A stretch of DNA of 64,000 nt from Flavobacteriaceae bacterium (GTDB lineage Bacteria > Bacteroidota > Bacteroidia > Flavobacteriales > Flavobacteriaceae): NCBI GenBank assembly GCA_947488595.1, contig CANKZI010000013.1, positions 1 to 64,000 of the forward strand, read 5' to 3'. This document shows positions 17,650 through 26,582 of the stretch, piece by piece. Each line of letters starts with the position of its first letter. Position 1 is the first letter of the stretch. The translations under genes and the position numbers were made by a program. The notes below the pieces were generated by a model. That model had not been told where the DNA came from. It saw only the letters and a program-made list of their open reading frames with translations, and made no database searches.

Positions 17650-20127
17650 TTAAAAATAAAATCCAAACGATCCTTTTATACCAAAATTATTAGTGCTGGG
17701 CGTAATATAACTGCCGCGCCAAGCAAATTCGATTCTAAAAACCTTAAAGATATTCCCGATTCCGGCATTGTATTCCCAATAAAAATCTTCTGGTGCTTGA
17801 TAAATCAAACCTGAAGGGATATTGATGATGCGGTTTTTATCGCTTATTGTGCCATAAACTCCTTTGAAGCCAATGGTTTCGCGCCAATTTAGTTTTCGCA
17901 TGAACGGAATTCTAGAAAAAATACGACCACCAAAATTGTGCTGCAACTGAATGGTAGCATAAGTATCAGCTTCAAATTCGTAAAAGTCAAGCAAGTTAAA
18001 TGTGTTTTCTATCGTAAAATAAGTTTGGTTTCCGGGTACAATGCTCATCAGCCCTAGCGGAATATAACTGTAGGTTTTACCCAATTCGACGATGGCATCC
18101 AGACGGCCAATACCACCAATATTCATTGGTTGTTTGTAGTAAAGTTGTAATCTTTCGTAATCAAAATCACTGTTCAACACGCCTTTTAGCCCTTGGCTGT
18201 AGTTTACATAAATCCTCGGAAACGGACTATCTACGTTACTGCGTTCGACACCATAACCTACTGTTTTGCGACGTGGTGTATAATCAATCTGAAAATTAAT
18301 TTCTGATTGCGTGACATCGCTTTTTATTTTTTGTTGGGTCAAATCTGTATAATATGCCAAACTGAAAGAATCTGAAGCCGACTCGAGTGTTCTAAACGAA
18401 AAGCCAGTTTGGAAAGTCAGGTTTTTAACGGGTTCAATTTCTAACGTTATAGAAGTCAAATTGATATTGGTCAATTTGCCATTAGTACCAGTAGTGAAAA
18501 ATGCCGAAGAAGCAAAACTGCGTCCTAAAACATCATTGGTAGAGGTAAGACTTGCACCAATTTGTTCAATATCGCGCCTGTTGCCGCCCGAAACTGTCAA
18601 TCGGTTTTTACGGTTCAGTAGCCATTTTCCCGAAATGCCGTATTTGAATTTATTGTCATCAAAACCATAAGCACCATAACCTTGCAACCGCCACAAATCA
18701 TTAGGACCAAAGTAGGTTCTTCCGCCAGCGCGCAAGCGTAAACCTTCGACTTCATTGTAGCCAAAAGTCGAGAATATCGGACCGTAATCAAAGTTTCCTT
18801 TTTGTATGTAACCACTTCCTAAAATGGATACCAAGTCATACAATTGGCGAAATTTTTTGTTAGTTTGTAGTGTGTCCAACATTTTGTAAACGCCCACTTC
18901 GTCTTTATTGAGATTTTCAAAACGGTTTTCTTCCCAAAATTCGTCTGTTCTTGCATAAACCGCATCATCATAATAATTGACTTCTTCCTTATAAAAATCA
19001 TCAGGTTTTTTTAGGTCAAATTGATGGTTTTGGAATATGGTGGTTCTTTTTCCATAAACACCTCGCGATTTTTCTTTTTTGTTCAAGGCAAAATCGGTCA
19101 TCATATAGTCGCGTTTCAACAAAAATACCGAATCGTTAAGTACATCAAATTCTTGCTCGATATAAATTTCTTTTACCCAATTGATATTGGCGCTTTTGGT
19201 GACTTCCAAATTAATGTTTTTGATTGCCCAAGTGGTGTCATTGACCCAAAAATCGCCTTTGAATGTCAATTCATTTTTTCGTCGTGGATAGTAAACAATA
19301 TTATAGCACCATTTTTTGTCGATAAAAGCGCTGTCGGTCAATACATAATTATAGACATCAATTCCGGTACGGGACAATGGGCTAGTAAAGGCTTTATCAA
19401 AAAACTTGAGGTAATTTTCATAAATATCATATTCAGCGTACAAGTCTTTGATAAAAGCAATAATTTGTTGGTTGGTATTAAAACCCGAGTTTTTATTGGC
19501 TTTAAGAATTTCTTTGACTTTGCCTTTTACATTATCACCATAAACATCTGAAAGCGCTTCGTTGATAAAAATAGGGAGGTAGGTTTTTCCGGTAATTTTT
19601 GAGGTATCAATCGAATTAAAAATAAATTCCATGCCCTTAAAAATACGATTTTTCATAAAAGCACTATCAATGGTGTTCATGTCAAATTCGACTTTTTCGT
19701 ATTTGTTCATTTGGTATTGGTCAAACATTCGAAGTCCATTTTTTCGTTTTCGTGCCCAAATTTTGCGCAAGATATCAATGGCTGGATTGTTCTTTTTTGA
19801 CATTTTACCAGAAAATACTTTAACTTCGGCCAGTTCTTCACCATTTGGAAGAACGACTTTCATTTCATAAGTAACGGCTTTTTCGAGTGCAATTTCTTGT
19901 GTAGTGTAACCTATAAACGAAACAACTAAAATTTTGCGATTTTGAGTGGATTCTAAATAAAACCTACCGTCTTCGTTGGTAATTATGCCCTCTGAGGTAC
20001 CTTTGAAAGCAACATTGGCGTAGCCTACAGGTTTGTTGTTATCGTCTAAAACAATGCCGCTGACTTTGGTTTGACCCAGCATCAGGGCATTTAAAAACAG
20101 TAATAACCCAATAATAATTTTTTTCAT
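17650..20127 (-). CDS. DUF5686 and carboxypeptidase-regulatory-like domain protein (outer membrane barrel)
   Basis: 825 residues from the ATG at 20127. Signal peptide (MKKIIIGLLLFLNALMLGQ), then a carboxypeptidase-regulatory-like Ig domain (VSGIVLDDNNKPVGYANVAF, GIITNEDGRFYL) to about residue 100, then the DUF5686 body, and a C-terminal beta-barrel ending in FGIKGSFGFYF, whose last residue is aromatic as in outer membrane proteins. The function is unknown. It is frequent in Bacteroidota and probably a surface or outer membrane protein. The track start at 20148 lies inside a terminator-like hairpin stem and before the signal peptide, so I prefer the later ATG. Confidence 0.85.
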   Translation of the reverse strand: MKKIIIGLLLFLNALMLGQTKVSGIVLDDNNKPVGYANVAFKGTSEGIITNEDGRFYLESTQNRKILVVSFIGYTTQEIALEKAVTYEMKVVLPNGEELAEVKVFSGKMSKKNNPAIDILRKIWARKRKNGLRMFDQYQMNKYEKVEFDMNTIDSAFMKNRIFKGMEFIFNSIDTSKITGKTYLPIFINEALSDVYGDNVKGKVKEILKANKNSGFNTNQQIIAFIKDLYAEYDIYENYLKFFDKAFTSPLSRTGIDVYNYVLTDSAFIDKKWCYNIVYYPRRKNELTFKGDFWVNDTTWAIKNINLEVTKSANINWVKEIYIEQEFDVLNDSVFLLKRDYMMTDFALNKKEKSRGVYGKRTTIFQNHQFDLKKPDDFYKEEVNYYDDAVYARTDEFWEENRFENLNKDEVGVYKMLDTLQTNKKFRQLYDLVSILGSGYIQKGNFDYGPIFSTFGYNEVEGLRLRAGGRTYFGPNDLWRLQGYGAYGFDDNKFKYGISGKWLLNRKNRLTVSGGNRRDIEQIGASLTSTNDVLGRSFASSAFFTTGTNGKLTNINLTSITLEIEPVKNLTFQTGFSFRTLESASDSFSLAYYTDLTQQKIKSDVTQSEINFQIDYTPRRKTVGYGVERSNVDSPFPRIYVNYSQGLKGVLNSDFDYERLQLYYKQPMNIGGIGRLDAIVELGKTYSYIPLGLMSIVPGNQTYFTIENTFNLLDFYEFEADTYATIQLQHNFGGRIFSRIPFMRKLNWRETIGFKGVYGTISDKNRIINIPSGLIYQAPEDFYWEYNAGIGNIFKVFRIEFAWRGSYITPSTNNFGIKGSFGFYF

Positions 20128-20132
20128 AGCAT

Positions 20133-20167
20133 AAAAAAACTTCATCAAAGTGATTCTGATGAAGTTT
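20133..20167 (-). terminator. Intrinsic terminator of pdhB abutting the DUF5686 start
   Basis: An 11-bp perfect stem (AAACTTCATCA / TGATGAAGTTT) with a 9-nt loop is followed on the minus strand by TTTTT. It ends about 6 nt before the DUF5686 start codon, so it is either the pdhB terminator or a leader attenuator. Confidence 0.65.
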
Positions 20168-20186
20168 CAAATATAGTAATTCCATT

Positions 20187-20236
20187 AATTAGATAACCAC
20201 AAATTATGTTAATTAGATAATGTGTCAATTAGATAA
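20187..20236. repeat. Three copies of AATTAGATAA
   Basis: The decamer AATTAGATAA occurs at 20187-20196, 20211-20220 and 20227-20236 in the AT-rich spacer after pdhB. Spacing is irregular (24 and 16 bp). No function is apparent. Confidence 0.5.
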
Positions 20237-20308
20237 TTATAAAATATAAAAAGGAATAATAAGGAACTTTAATTTATAATTATTTCATTATCCAAATTAA
20301 CTCAATAT

Positions 20309-21289
20309 CTAATTTTTATACATGACTTTTTTAACTGCCTTTACCACATCACTTGCGTTGGGCAACCATTCTTTTAGTAAAGTTGGAGCGTAGGGTGCAG
20401 GTGTATCTGCAGTTGTAATTCTTTGAATTGGTGCATCCAAATAATCAAAAGCGCGTTCTTGAACAATATAGGTAATTTCAGAAGCAACACTAGCAAAAGG
20501 CCATGCTTCTTCGAGTACAACCAAGCGATTGGTTTTTTTTACCGAGGTCAAGATGGTTTCATAATCCATCGGACGTACGGTACGTAAATCAATAATTTCA
20601 CACGATATGCCTTCTTTCGCCAATTCATCTGCGGCAATATGGGCTTCTTTGATAATTTTTCCAAAAGACACTATGGTCACATCGGTACCAACTCTTTTGA
20701 TATCGGCAACTCCGAGCGGAATGGTGTAGTCATCTTCTGGCACTTCACCTTTGTCGCCATACATTTGCTCTGATTCCATAAATATCACAGGATCATTGTC
20801 TCGAATAGCTGCTTTTAGCAAACCTTTGGCATCATAAACGGTCGATGGAACAACCACTTTTAATCCTGGTGTATTGGCAAACCAGTTTTCAAAAGCTTGT
20901 GAATGGGTAGCGCCCAATTGTCCTGCAGAGGCGGTTGGTCCTCTAAAAACCATAGGCATCGGAAATTGTCCGGCTGACATTTGGCGCATTTTAGCAGCAT
21001 TGTTGATAATTTGGTCAATACCTACTAACGAAAAGTTAAAAGTCATGTATTCAACAATTGGCCGACAGCCGTTCATTGCCGAACCTACTGCGATACCAGC
21101 AAAACCCAATTCGGCAATTGGCGTATCGATGACACGTTTTGGACCAAATTCGTCAAGCATACCCTTAGAAGCTTTGTAGGCTCCGTTGTATTCTGCAACT
21201 TCTTCGCCCATTAAATAAACAGTTTCGTCACGACGCATTTCTTCGCTCATGGCTTCACAAATGGCTTCTCTAAATTGTATCGTTTTCAT
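20309..21289 (-). CDS. pdhB: Pyruvate dehydrogenase E1 component, beta subunit
   Basis: 326-residue thiamine-diphosphate E1 beta subunit of the pyruvate dehydrogenase complex (pyruvate to acetyl-CoA, cytoplasm). Visible family blocks: REAICEAMSEEMRRDETVYLMGEEVAEYNGAYKASKGMLDEFGPKRVIDTPIAELGFAGIAVGSAMNG, then GPTASAGQLGATHSQAFENWFANTPGLKVVVPST, and a transketolase C-terminal domain (VTIVSFGKIIKEA, DLRTVRPMD). The upstream 18 residues of the track ORF (MYFNLFLRFKSELKINSY) look like non-coding leader, so the start is ATG at 21289. The alpha subunit is not adjacent. A promoter element lies at 21323-21330. Confidence 0.93.
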   Translation of the reverse strand: MKTIQFREAICEAMSEEMRRDETVYLMGEEVAEYNGAYKASKGMLDEFGPKRVIDTPIAELGFAGIAVGSAMNGCRPIVEYMTFNFSLVGIDQIINNAAKMRQMSAGQFPMPMVFRGPTASAGQLGATHSQAFENWFANTPGLKVVVPSTVYDAKGLLKAAIRDNDPVIFMESEQMYGDKGEVPEDDYTIPLGVADIKRVGTDVTIVSFGKIIKEAHIAADELAKEGISCEIIDLRTVRPMDYETILTSVKKTNRLVVLEEAWPFASVASEITYIVQERAFDYLDAPIQRITTADTPAPYAPTLLKEWLPNASDVVKAVKKVMYKN

Positions 21290-21322
21290 ATATGAATTTA
21301 TTTTTAATTCGGATTTGAAACG

Positions 21323-21330
21323 CAAAAATA
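21323..21330 (-). promoter_or_regulatory. -7 promoter element for pdhB
   Basis: The minus strand reads TATTTTTG, matching TAnnTTTG, 34 nt upstream of the pdhB ATG. This also argues against the longer pdhB ORF, whose start would be too near the promoter. Confidence 0.55.
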
Positions 21331-21513
21331 AATTAAAATACACTTAAAAACACATTTTTTTTAGTATAATTATTAGTTACTTTTTTGTTTAGCATAGCTT
21401 TAAGACGCGCTATTAATATGATTGAATTGGATTAAGAAATTTATTGATATTGGAAGTCTTGAACAATTGAAGTCATTGGCGAGTGGCGAAAACGTTATAA
21501 TACACATATTTTA

Positions 21514-21525
21514 TATGCGCGCATA
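21514..21525. promoter_or_regulatory. Perfect 12-bp palindrome upstream of etfB
   Basis: TATGCGCGCATA is a GC-cored perfect palindrome in an AT-rich spacer, 24 bp upstream of the etfB -7 element, near the expected -33 position. It could be an operator. No regulator is identified. Confidence 0.35.
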
Positions 21526-21548
21526 GTTAATTTTTGAAAATATATTTG

Positions 21549-21556
21549 TAAATTTG
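21549..21556 (+). promoter_or_regulatory. -7 promoter element for etfBA
   Basis: TAAATTTG matches TAnnTTTG, 32 nt upstream of the etfB ATG. Confidence 0.55.
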
Positions 21557-21587
21557 CACACGAAATCTCACTTATAATTTATAAAAA

Positions 21588-22334
21588 ATGAAAATATTAG
21601 TTTGCATCAGCCATGTGCCTGATACTACTTCAAAGATTAATTTTATTAATGGCGATACCGAATTTGATACCAATGGTGTTCAGTTTGTCATTAATCCTAA
21701 CGATGAGTTCGGATTGACCCGCGCTATTTGGTTTCAAGAGCAACAAGGCGCACACGTTACTGTGGCGAATGTTGGTGGTGCCGATGCCGAGCCGACTTTG
21801 AGAAAAGCACTTGCGATTGGGGCCAACGAAGCCATTCGTGTTGATGCCAACCCAACGGATGGTTATTTTGTAGCCATACAATTGGCAGATGTAATTAAAA
21901 ATGGTGGATATGATTTGGTAATCGCCGGAAAAGAATCATTGGATTATAATGGCGGAATGGTACCTGGCATGATTGCCGGAATTTTGGGGATCAATTTTTT
22001 GAATTCTTGTATAGATATAAAAGTTGAAGGGACTTCGGTAAAAGCCATTCGGGAGATTGATGGTGGCAAAGAAACGGTTGCTACGGCATTGCCTTTAATT
22101 ATAGGTGGACAAAAAGGATTGGTCGAAGAAAAAGATTTGCGAATTCCGAACATGCGAGGTATTATGACTGCAAGAACCAAAGTTTTGACTATCGTTGCGC
22201 CAATTGCGGCTGTAGCCGAAACCAAAGCCGTAAAGTTCGAAAAACCTGCGCCAAAGTCAGCAGTAAAATTATTTGCTGCCGATGATTTGGACGGATTGGT
22301 AAACGCGTTACACAACGAAGCGAAAGTAATTTAG
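21588..22334 (+). CDS. etfB: Electron transfer flavoprotein, beta subunit
   Basis: 248 residues, normal length for EtfB/FixA. With EtfA it forms a soluble FAD/AMP heterodimer that takes electrons from acyl-CoA dehydrogenases and similar enzymes and passes them to the respiratory chain. Visible features: MKILVCISHVPDTTSKI at the start, the VINPNDEFGLTRAIWF block, DLVIAGKESLDYNGGMVPGMIAGILG, and the PLIIGGQKGLVEEKDLRIPNMRGIMTARTK signature. It is followed 105 bp later by etfA in the same direction, so the two probably form an operon from the promoter at 21549. Confidence 0.95.
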   Translation: MKILVCISHVPDTTSKINFINGDTEFDTNGVQFVINPNDEFGLTRAIWFQEQQGAHVTVANVGGADAEPTLRKALAIGANEAIRVDANPTDGYFVAIQLADVIKNGGYDLVIAGKESLDYNGGMVPGMIAGILGINFLNSCIDIKVEGTSVKAIREIDGGKETVATALPLIIGGQKGLVEEKDLRIPNMRGIMTARTKVLTIVAPIAAVAETKAVKFEKPAPKSAVKLFAADDLDGLVNALHNEAKVI

Positions 22335-22439
22335 TAATAGAAAGCGGCTTCAATTCGAGAGTAACTGCGGTTGTAAGGGGACGGCCCGACTAGAAAACGC
22401 TCAAGAGCTTTCAATTTTTAATCATAAAATAAAAAAACT

Positions 22440-23405
22440 ATGTCTATATTAATTTATGCAGAAGCTGCAGAAGGAAAATTTAAAAAAGTGGCATTCGAGT
22501 TGGCTTCTTATGCCAAAAAAGTAGCGGCTTCATTAGGTACTACTGTTACTGCTGTAACTGTAAATGTTGGTGATGTTTCAGAGCTATCGAAATACGGGGT
22601 TGATAAAGTACTAAAAGTAAGTAACGATAAATTGACAGGATTTACAGCCAAGGCTTATGCCGATGTAATCAAACAGGCTGCTAAAAAAGAAAACGTACAA
22701 CTTGTTGTATTGTCATCTACAACAGATAGTTTGTATTTGGCCCCATTGGTTGCGGTTGCGCTAGACGCTGGATTTGCTTCAAATGTGGTTGGATTACCAA
22801 GTAGTATAACACCTTTTCAGGTAAAAAGAACTGCGTTTTCAAACAAAGCTTTCAATATCACCGAAATCAATACTGAAGTGAAAGTATTGGGACTTGCTAA
22901 AAACTCATACGGGATATTTGAAACTCCGGGAAGCATGGTTGAAGAAGATTTTGTGCCAACAATTGGTGATGCTGATTTTGGTGTGAAAGTCGAATCGGTT
23001 GAAGCTGGTAGCGGAAAAGTTACCATTGCCGATGCGGATGTAGTGGTTTCTGGTGGGCGTGGACTCAAAGGTCCAGAAAACTGGGGAATGCTTGAAGAAT
23101 TGGCATCAGTATTAGGTGCGGCTACAGCTTGTTCAAAACCAGTTTCAGATTTGGGATGGCGTCCTCACAGTGAGCACGTAGGCCAAACGGGAAAACCCGT
23201 TGCAACGAATTTGTACATTGCCATCGGTATTTCGGGCGCGATACAGCATATTGCTGGCATCAACTCATCGAAAGTCAAAGTGGTCATCAACGCAGATCCT
23301 GAAGCGCCATTTTTTAAAGTGGCAGATTATGGTATTGTTGGCGATGCTTTTGATATTTTGCCGCGCTTGACACAAAAATTAAAGGAATTCAAAGCAAACA
23401 ATTAA
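22440..23405 (+). CDS. etfA: Electron transfer flavoprotein, alpha subunit
   Basis: 321 residues, full length. The C-terminal FAD-binding domain is clear: VVSGGRGLKGPENWGMLEELASVLGAATACSKPVSDLGWRPHSEHVGQTGKPVATNLYIAIGISGAIQHIAGI, then VINADPEAPFFKVADYGIVGDAFDILPRL. The N-terminal half pairs with EtfB. It is cytoplasmic. It is second in the etfBA pair and followed by an intrinsic terminator, then by an independent promoter for the next gene. No unusual features. Confidence 0.96.
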   Translation: MSILIYAEAAEGKFKKVAFELASYAKKVAASLGTTVTAVTVNVGDVSELSKYGVDKVLKVSNDKLTGFTAKAYADVIKQAAKKENVQLVVLSSTTDSLYLAPLVAVALDAGFASNVVGLPSSITPFQVKRTAFSNKAFNITEINTEVKVLGLAKNSYGIFETPGSMVEEDFVPTIGDADFGVKVESVEAGSGKVTIADADVVVSGGRGLKGPENWGMLEELASVLGAATACSKPVSDLGWRPHSEHVGQTGKPVATNLYIAIGISGAIQHIAGINSSKVKVVINADPEAPFFKVADYGIVGDAFDILPRLTQKLKEFKANN

Positions 23406-23428
23406 TATTTTTTTTAATTTGTGCCCAC

Positions 23429-23467
23429 AAAGGCTATCTGGCTATTTTAGTTTGGATGGTCTTTTTT
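23429..23467 (+). terminator. Intrinsic terminator of etfBA
   Basis: AAAGGCTATCT pairs with GGATGGTCTTT over 11 positions including three G-U pairs, and runs straight into a T tract, about 24 nt after the etfA stop. Confidence 0.6.
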
Positions 23468-23510
23468 TATTTTAAATACAATTTCATTTTAAATTTTAGA
23501 AGATACATTG

Positions 23511-23518
23511 TACTTTTG
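23511..23518 (+). promoter_or_regulatory. -7 promoter element giving a very short leader
   Basis: TACTTTTG matches TAnnTTTG and ends only 5 nt before the ATG of the nuclease gene, so the transcript would have almost no 5' leader. Confidence 0.5.
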
Positions 23519-23523
23519 CAACT

Positions 23524-24153
23524 ATGAGTTTAGTCAAATTAACCATTAAGGGAATATCCTACAGTCAAACACAAAATGGTGCTTATGCACTTATTTTGAA
23601 TGAAGTCGATGGCGATAGGAAGTTGCCAATTGTTATTGGTGCCTTTGAAGCCCAGTCTATTGCAATAGCTTTGGAAAAAGAAATCAAGCCACCTCGACCG
23701 TTGACACATGATTTGTTTAAAAATTTTGCTGATCGTTTTGATATTGTAGTTAAGCAAGTCATTATTCACAAATTGGTCGACGGCGTTTTTTATTCGAGTA
23801 TCATTTGCGAAAGGGATAAAATCGAAGAAATTATTGATGCCAGAACTTCTGACGCAATAGCTTTGGCATTGCGTTTTGCGGCGCCGATTTTCACATATAA
23901 AAATATTTTAGAGAAAGCAGGAATTTATTTGAGAGCCAATCCGCTGGACGGTGAAAAGGAGCTGAACGACAACGAAGATGTACTTTCTAGTCCCGAAACT
24001 TTTGGACTAGCAACCGAATCCAATACTTCAGGCAGTGCTTATGCCAAGCAAAGTTTATCAGAGTTGCATGAATTATTGGAAACTGCTGTTCAAGAGGAAG
24101 ATTATGAAAAAGCCGCAAAAATTAGAGACGAAATTTCAAAAAGAGAATCGTAA
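23524..24153 (+). CDS. Bifunctional nuclease family protein (DUF151 plus UVR motif)
   Basis: 209 residues. Residues 1-135 form the bifunctional nuclease (DUF151, BFN) domain: YALILNEVDGDRKLPIVIGAFEAQSIAIALE, RPLTHDLFKNF and IDARTSDAIALALRFAAPIF. The C-terminal 35 residues are a UVR-type helical motif (LHELLETAVQEEDYEKAAKIRDEIS), as in UvrB/UvrC and McsA, which mediates protein contacts. The combination is common in Bacteroidota. The family is named after a plant protein with DNase/RNase activity, and the bacterial role is not settled. The promoter lies immediately upstream, so the mRNA is nearly leaderless. thyA follows 94 bp downstream. Confidence 0.87.
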   Translation: MSLVKLTIKGISYSQTQNGAYALILNEVDGDRKLPIVIGAFEAQSIAIALEKEIKPPRPLTHDLFKNFADRFDIVVKQVIIHKLVDGVFYSSIICERDKIEEIIDARTSDAIALALRFAAPIFTYKNILEKAGIYLRANPLDGEKELNDNEDVLSSPETFGLATESNTSGSAYAKQSLSELHELLETAVQEEDYEKAAKIRDEISKRES

Positions 24154-24247
24154 AAGACTTAGAATATTGGTTTTAAAGGTTCTAGTTTTTTTAAAATAGT
24201 GTTCCAAAAAAACCAACACACAACGCCTAAAACCTATTATCCAGCAG

Positions 24248-25072
24248 ATGAAACAATACCTTGACCTCGTACAACATGTTTTAGACCACGGCACCCAAAA
24301 AGGAGATCGCACTGGAACAGGCACAAAAAGTGTCTTTGGTTACCAAATGCGTTTTGATTTGAATGAAGGTTTTCCGATGGTAACCACCAAAAAATTACAT
24401 TTAAAATCAATTGTTCACGAATTGCTTTGGTTTTTGAAAGGTGATACAAATATTGCTTATCTGAACCAAAATGGGGTTAGAATTTGGGATGAATGGGCAG
24501 ATGAAAATGGCGACTTAGGTCCTGTATATGGCCGTCAATGGCGCAATTGGAATTCAGAAGAGATAGATCAAATAACAGAGCTCATAGCTACATTAAAAAC
24601 CAATCCCAACAGTCGACGTTTGTTAGTTTCGGCATGGAATCCATCGGTTTTGCCGGATACCACTCAATCATTTGCCGAAAATGTGGCCAACGGAAAAGTG
24701 GCTTTACCACCGTGTCATGCTTTTTTTCAGTTTTATGTAGCTGACAATAAATTGTCTTGCCAATTGTACCAACGCAGTGCCGATATTTTTTTAGGTGTAC
24801 CGTTTAATATTGCCTCTTATGCCTTGTTGACCATAATGATTGCTCAGGTTTGTGATTTTGAGGTCGGCGAGTTCATCCATACTTTTGGTGATGCTCATAT
24901 TTATAATAATCATATAGAACAATTGGAATTGCAAATGTCAAGAACGCCAAAACCGTTGCCAAAAATGATTTTGAATCCCGACATTAAAAATATTTTTGAT
25001 TTTAAATTTGAAGATTTTAATTTAGAAGGATATGATCCGCATCCGCACATTAAAGGCATCGTAGCAATTTAA
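24248..25072 (+). CDS. thyA: Thymidylate synthase
   Basis: 274 residues (E. coli ThyA 264). It methylates dUMP to dTMP with methylene-tetrahydrofolate, giving dihydrofolate. The catalytic Cys is C156 in [11 protein letters not shown]. Other blocks are [20 protein letters not shown], the folate-binding end [34 protein letters not shown], and [25 protein letters not shown]. It is in a folate neighbourhood: folA lies about 0.9 kb downstream, and the folK fusion is in the same window. Confident call. Confidence 0.97.
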   Translation: MKQYLDLVQHVLDHGTQKGDRTGTGTKSVFGYQMRFDLNEGFPMVTTKKLHLKSIVHELLWFLKGDTNIAYLNQNGVRIWDEWADENGDLGPVYGRQWRNWNSEEIDQITELIATLKTNPNSRRLLVSAWNPSVLPDTTQSFAENVANGKVALPPCHAFFQFYVADNKLSCQLYQRSADIFLGVPFNIASYALLTIMIAQVCDFEVGEFIHTFGDAHIYNNHIEQLELQMSRTPKPLPKMILNPDIKNIFDFKFEDFNLEGYDPHPHIKGIVAI

Positions 25073-25116
25073 AAAAAATCCATATAGCGGATAATTTTTA
25101 GGTCGAAAGTAGTTAT

Positions 25117-25413
25117 TTACAATGCCAATACACTGTTTTCGGCACCTGCAAATTCATTCCACTGAAAAGAATCAGCTTCTGCTTCGTTTACAAATGCACC
25201 ATCAACAATATATTTGAATTCATAAGAAGCGGCAGTAGGCAAGTTAAAAGAAGCTTTGAAAGTGCCATTTTTTAGTTTTCCTAAAACACCCGCTTTTTGA
25301 TCCCAATTGTTGAAATCTCCAATGACCGCTGCTGTTGTCGCCGATTTTGCATCAATTGAAAACGTTACTTTACAAACAGGTTTTGATTTTATAAATTGTT
25401 TCTTAATCGACAT
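25117..25413 (-). CDS. Isoamylase early-set (CBM48-like) domain protein
   Basis: 98 residues from the ATG at 25413 (MSIKKQFIKSKPVCKVTF). It is a single Ig-like early-set domain related to CBM48 of glycogen-active enzymes and the AMPK beta subunit: AAVIGDFNNWDQKAGVLGKLKNGTFKASFNLPTAASYEFKYIVDGAF is the characteristic core with the NNWD turn. Stand-alone copies are common in Flavobacteria, and their ligand is not known. The track ORF begins 19 residues earlier in sequence without domain character, so I use the internal ATG. It is convergent with thyA. Confidence 0.82.
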   Translation of the reverse strand: MSIKKQFIKSKPVCKVTFSIDAKSATTAAVIGDFNNWDQKAGVLGKLKNGTFKASFNLPTAASYEFKYIVDGAFVNEAEADSFQWNEFAGAENSVLAL

Positions 25414-25655
25414 AACTAATTTATTTTTAGAATTATAGGGCAAAGAAAATAAATTCAGTTGAACCAACAATGCTTGATTTGCAGAATTAGGATTTTGTCA
25501 ATAACATTGTTATTTTAACTTTAAATTCTTAATTTTTAGCATTTTAAATTCTTAATCTAAAAAAAAGAAAACGTTTGCTTATTCAATTATCTTTAAACAA
25601 GAATTGTTGAGTTTTAAAATAATTATTACCTTTAAATCCTAAAATATTACCAAAA

Positions 25656-25997
25656 ATGGATAAAGAAACCCATGAGCTATATGAATATGCGCGAAAGCGA
25701 ATCAAACAGAAAAAATATTTGTACTATCATTTCGTGTTTTTTTTGATAGGAAGTTTGTTTATGTTTGTTGCCAACGAACTACTTGATTACGGACAACCCA
25801 CAAGATGGGATATTTGGGGAAGCACGGCTTGGTTTTTTGTTATTATTTTACACTTTGTAAATGTTTACATTACCAATCGCTTTATGAACAAAGAATGGGA
25901 GCGCGACCAAGTTGAACGCTTGATGACCAAGCAAAAAAACAAAATCGAACAGTTGTCTGTGCAACTAGAACAAGACACTTTAAAAAAAGAATCCTAA
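25656..25997 (+). CDS. 2TM domain-containing membrane protein
   Basis: 113 residues. An N-terminal helix (YEYARKRIKQKKYLYYHFV) leads into two transmembrane segments (about residues 27-46 and 58-78) joined by a short loop with GQPTRWDIWGSTAW, and then a basic/acidic coiled tail (ERDQVERLMTKQKNKIEQLSVQLEQD). This matches the 2TM domain family found in Bacteroidota, sometimes attached to histidine kinases. No function is known. It ends 2 nt before folA, so the two are surely co-transcribed. Confidence 0.8.
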   Translation: MDKETHELYEYARKRIKQKKYLYYHFVFFLIGSLFMFVANELLDYGQPTRWDIWGSTAWFFVIILHFVNVYITNRFMNKEWERDQVERLMTKQKNKIEQLSVQLEQDTLKKES

Positions 25998-25999
25998 TC

Positions 26000-26491
26000 A
26001 TGATAGTAATGATTGCGGCTGTTGCCGAAAATAATGCATTGGGCAAAAACAATGATTTGGTTTGGCATTTGCCAGATGATTTCAAAAGATTCAAAGCCTT
26101 GACTTCGGGACATTTTATCATTATGGGTCGCAAAACATTCGAAAGTTTTCCGAAACCATTGCCCAATCGCACCCATATTATTATTACAAACCAAAAAAAC
26201 TACCAACCAGACGATTGCATTGTAGTGCATTCGATACAAGATGCTTTGGCAAAAGCGCCCAAAAACGAAACGGTTTTTATTATAGGTGGTGGTCAAATTT
26301 ATAATCTCGCATTGCCTTTTGCAGATTGCATCGAATTGACCAAAGTGCACAGTAGTTTTGATGCGGATACTTTTTTCCCTGACATTAATTTACTAGATTG
26401 GGAATTATCTGAAACAGTATTTCATCCTAAAGACGAAAAACACTTATTTGATTTTACTTACCAAACCTATATTCGAAAAAGTAAAAATTAA
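26000..26491 (+). CDS. folA: Dihydrofolate reductase
   Basis: 163 residues, standard chromosomal DHFR size. It reduces dihydrofolate to tetrahydrofolate with NADPH, recycling the product of thymidylate synthase. Visible: MIVMIAAVAENNALGKNNDLVWHLPDDFKRFK with the catalytic acidic residue in LPDD, the NADPH-binding GRKTFESFPKPLPNRTHIIIT, and the FIIGGGQIYNLALPFADCIELT block. It follows the 2TM gene by 2 nt. Its nearness to thyA is functionally sensible. Confidence 0.95.
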   Translation: MIVMIAAVAENNALGKNNDLVWHLPDDFKRFKALTSGHFIIMGRKTFESFPKPLPNRTHIIITNQKNYQPDDCIVVHSIQDALAKAPKNETVFIIGGGQIYNLALPFADCIELTKVHSSFDADTFFPDINLLDWELSETVFHPKDEKHLFDFTYQTYIRKSKN

Positions 26492-26559
26492 AGTTTTACC
26501 TTAATTTTTAGTTGCATTTTTTATCTACTTTTCTTTCCAAAAAACAAATCAATTAATCT

Positions 26560-26567
26560 TATCTTTG
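26560..26567 (+). promoter_or_regulatory. -7 promoter element for ubiE/menG
   Basis: TATCTTTG matches TAnnTTTG, 16 nt upstream of the ATG. Confidence 0.5.
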
Positions 26568-26582
26568 CCCAAATTTTAATAA

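Noticed and set aside
18819-19551. Long plus-strand and alternate-frame ORFs inside the DUF5686 gene
   Set aside because: They lie wholly within the DUF5686 coding region, have no family character and no promoter.
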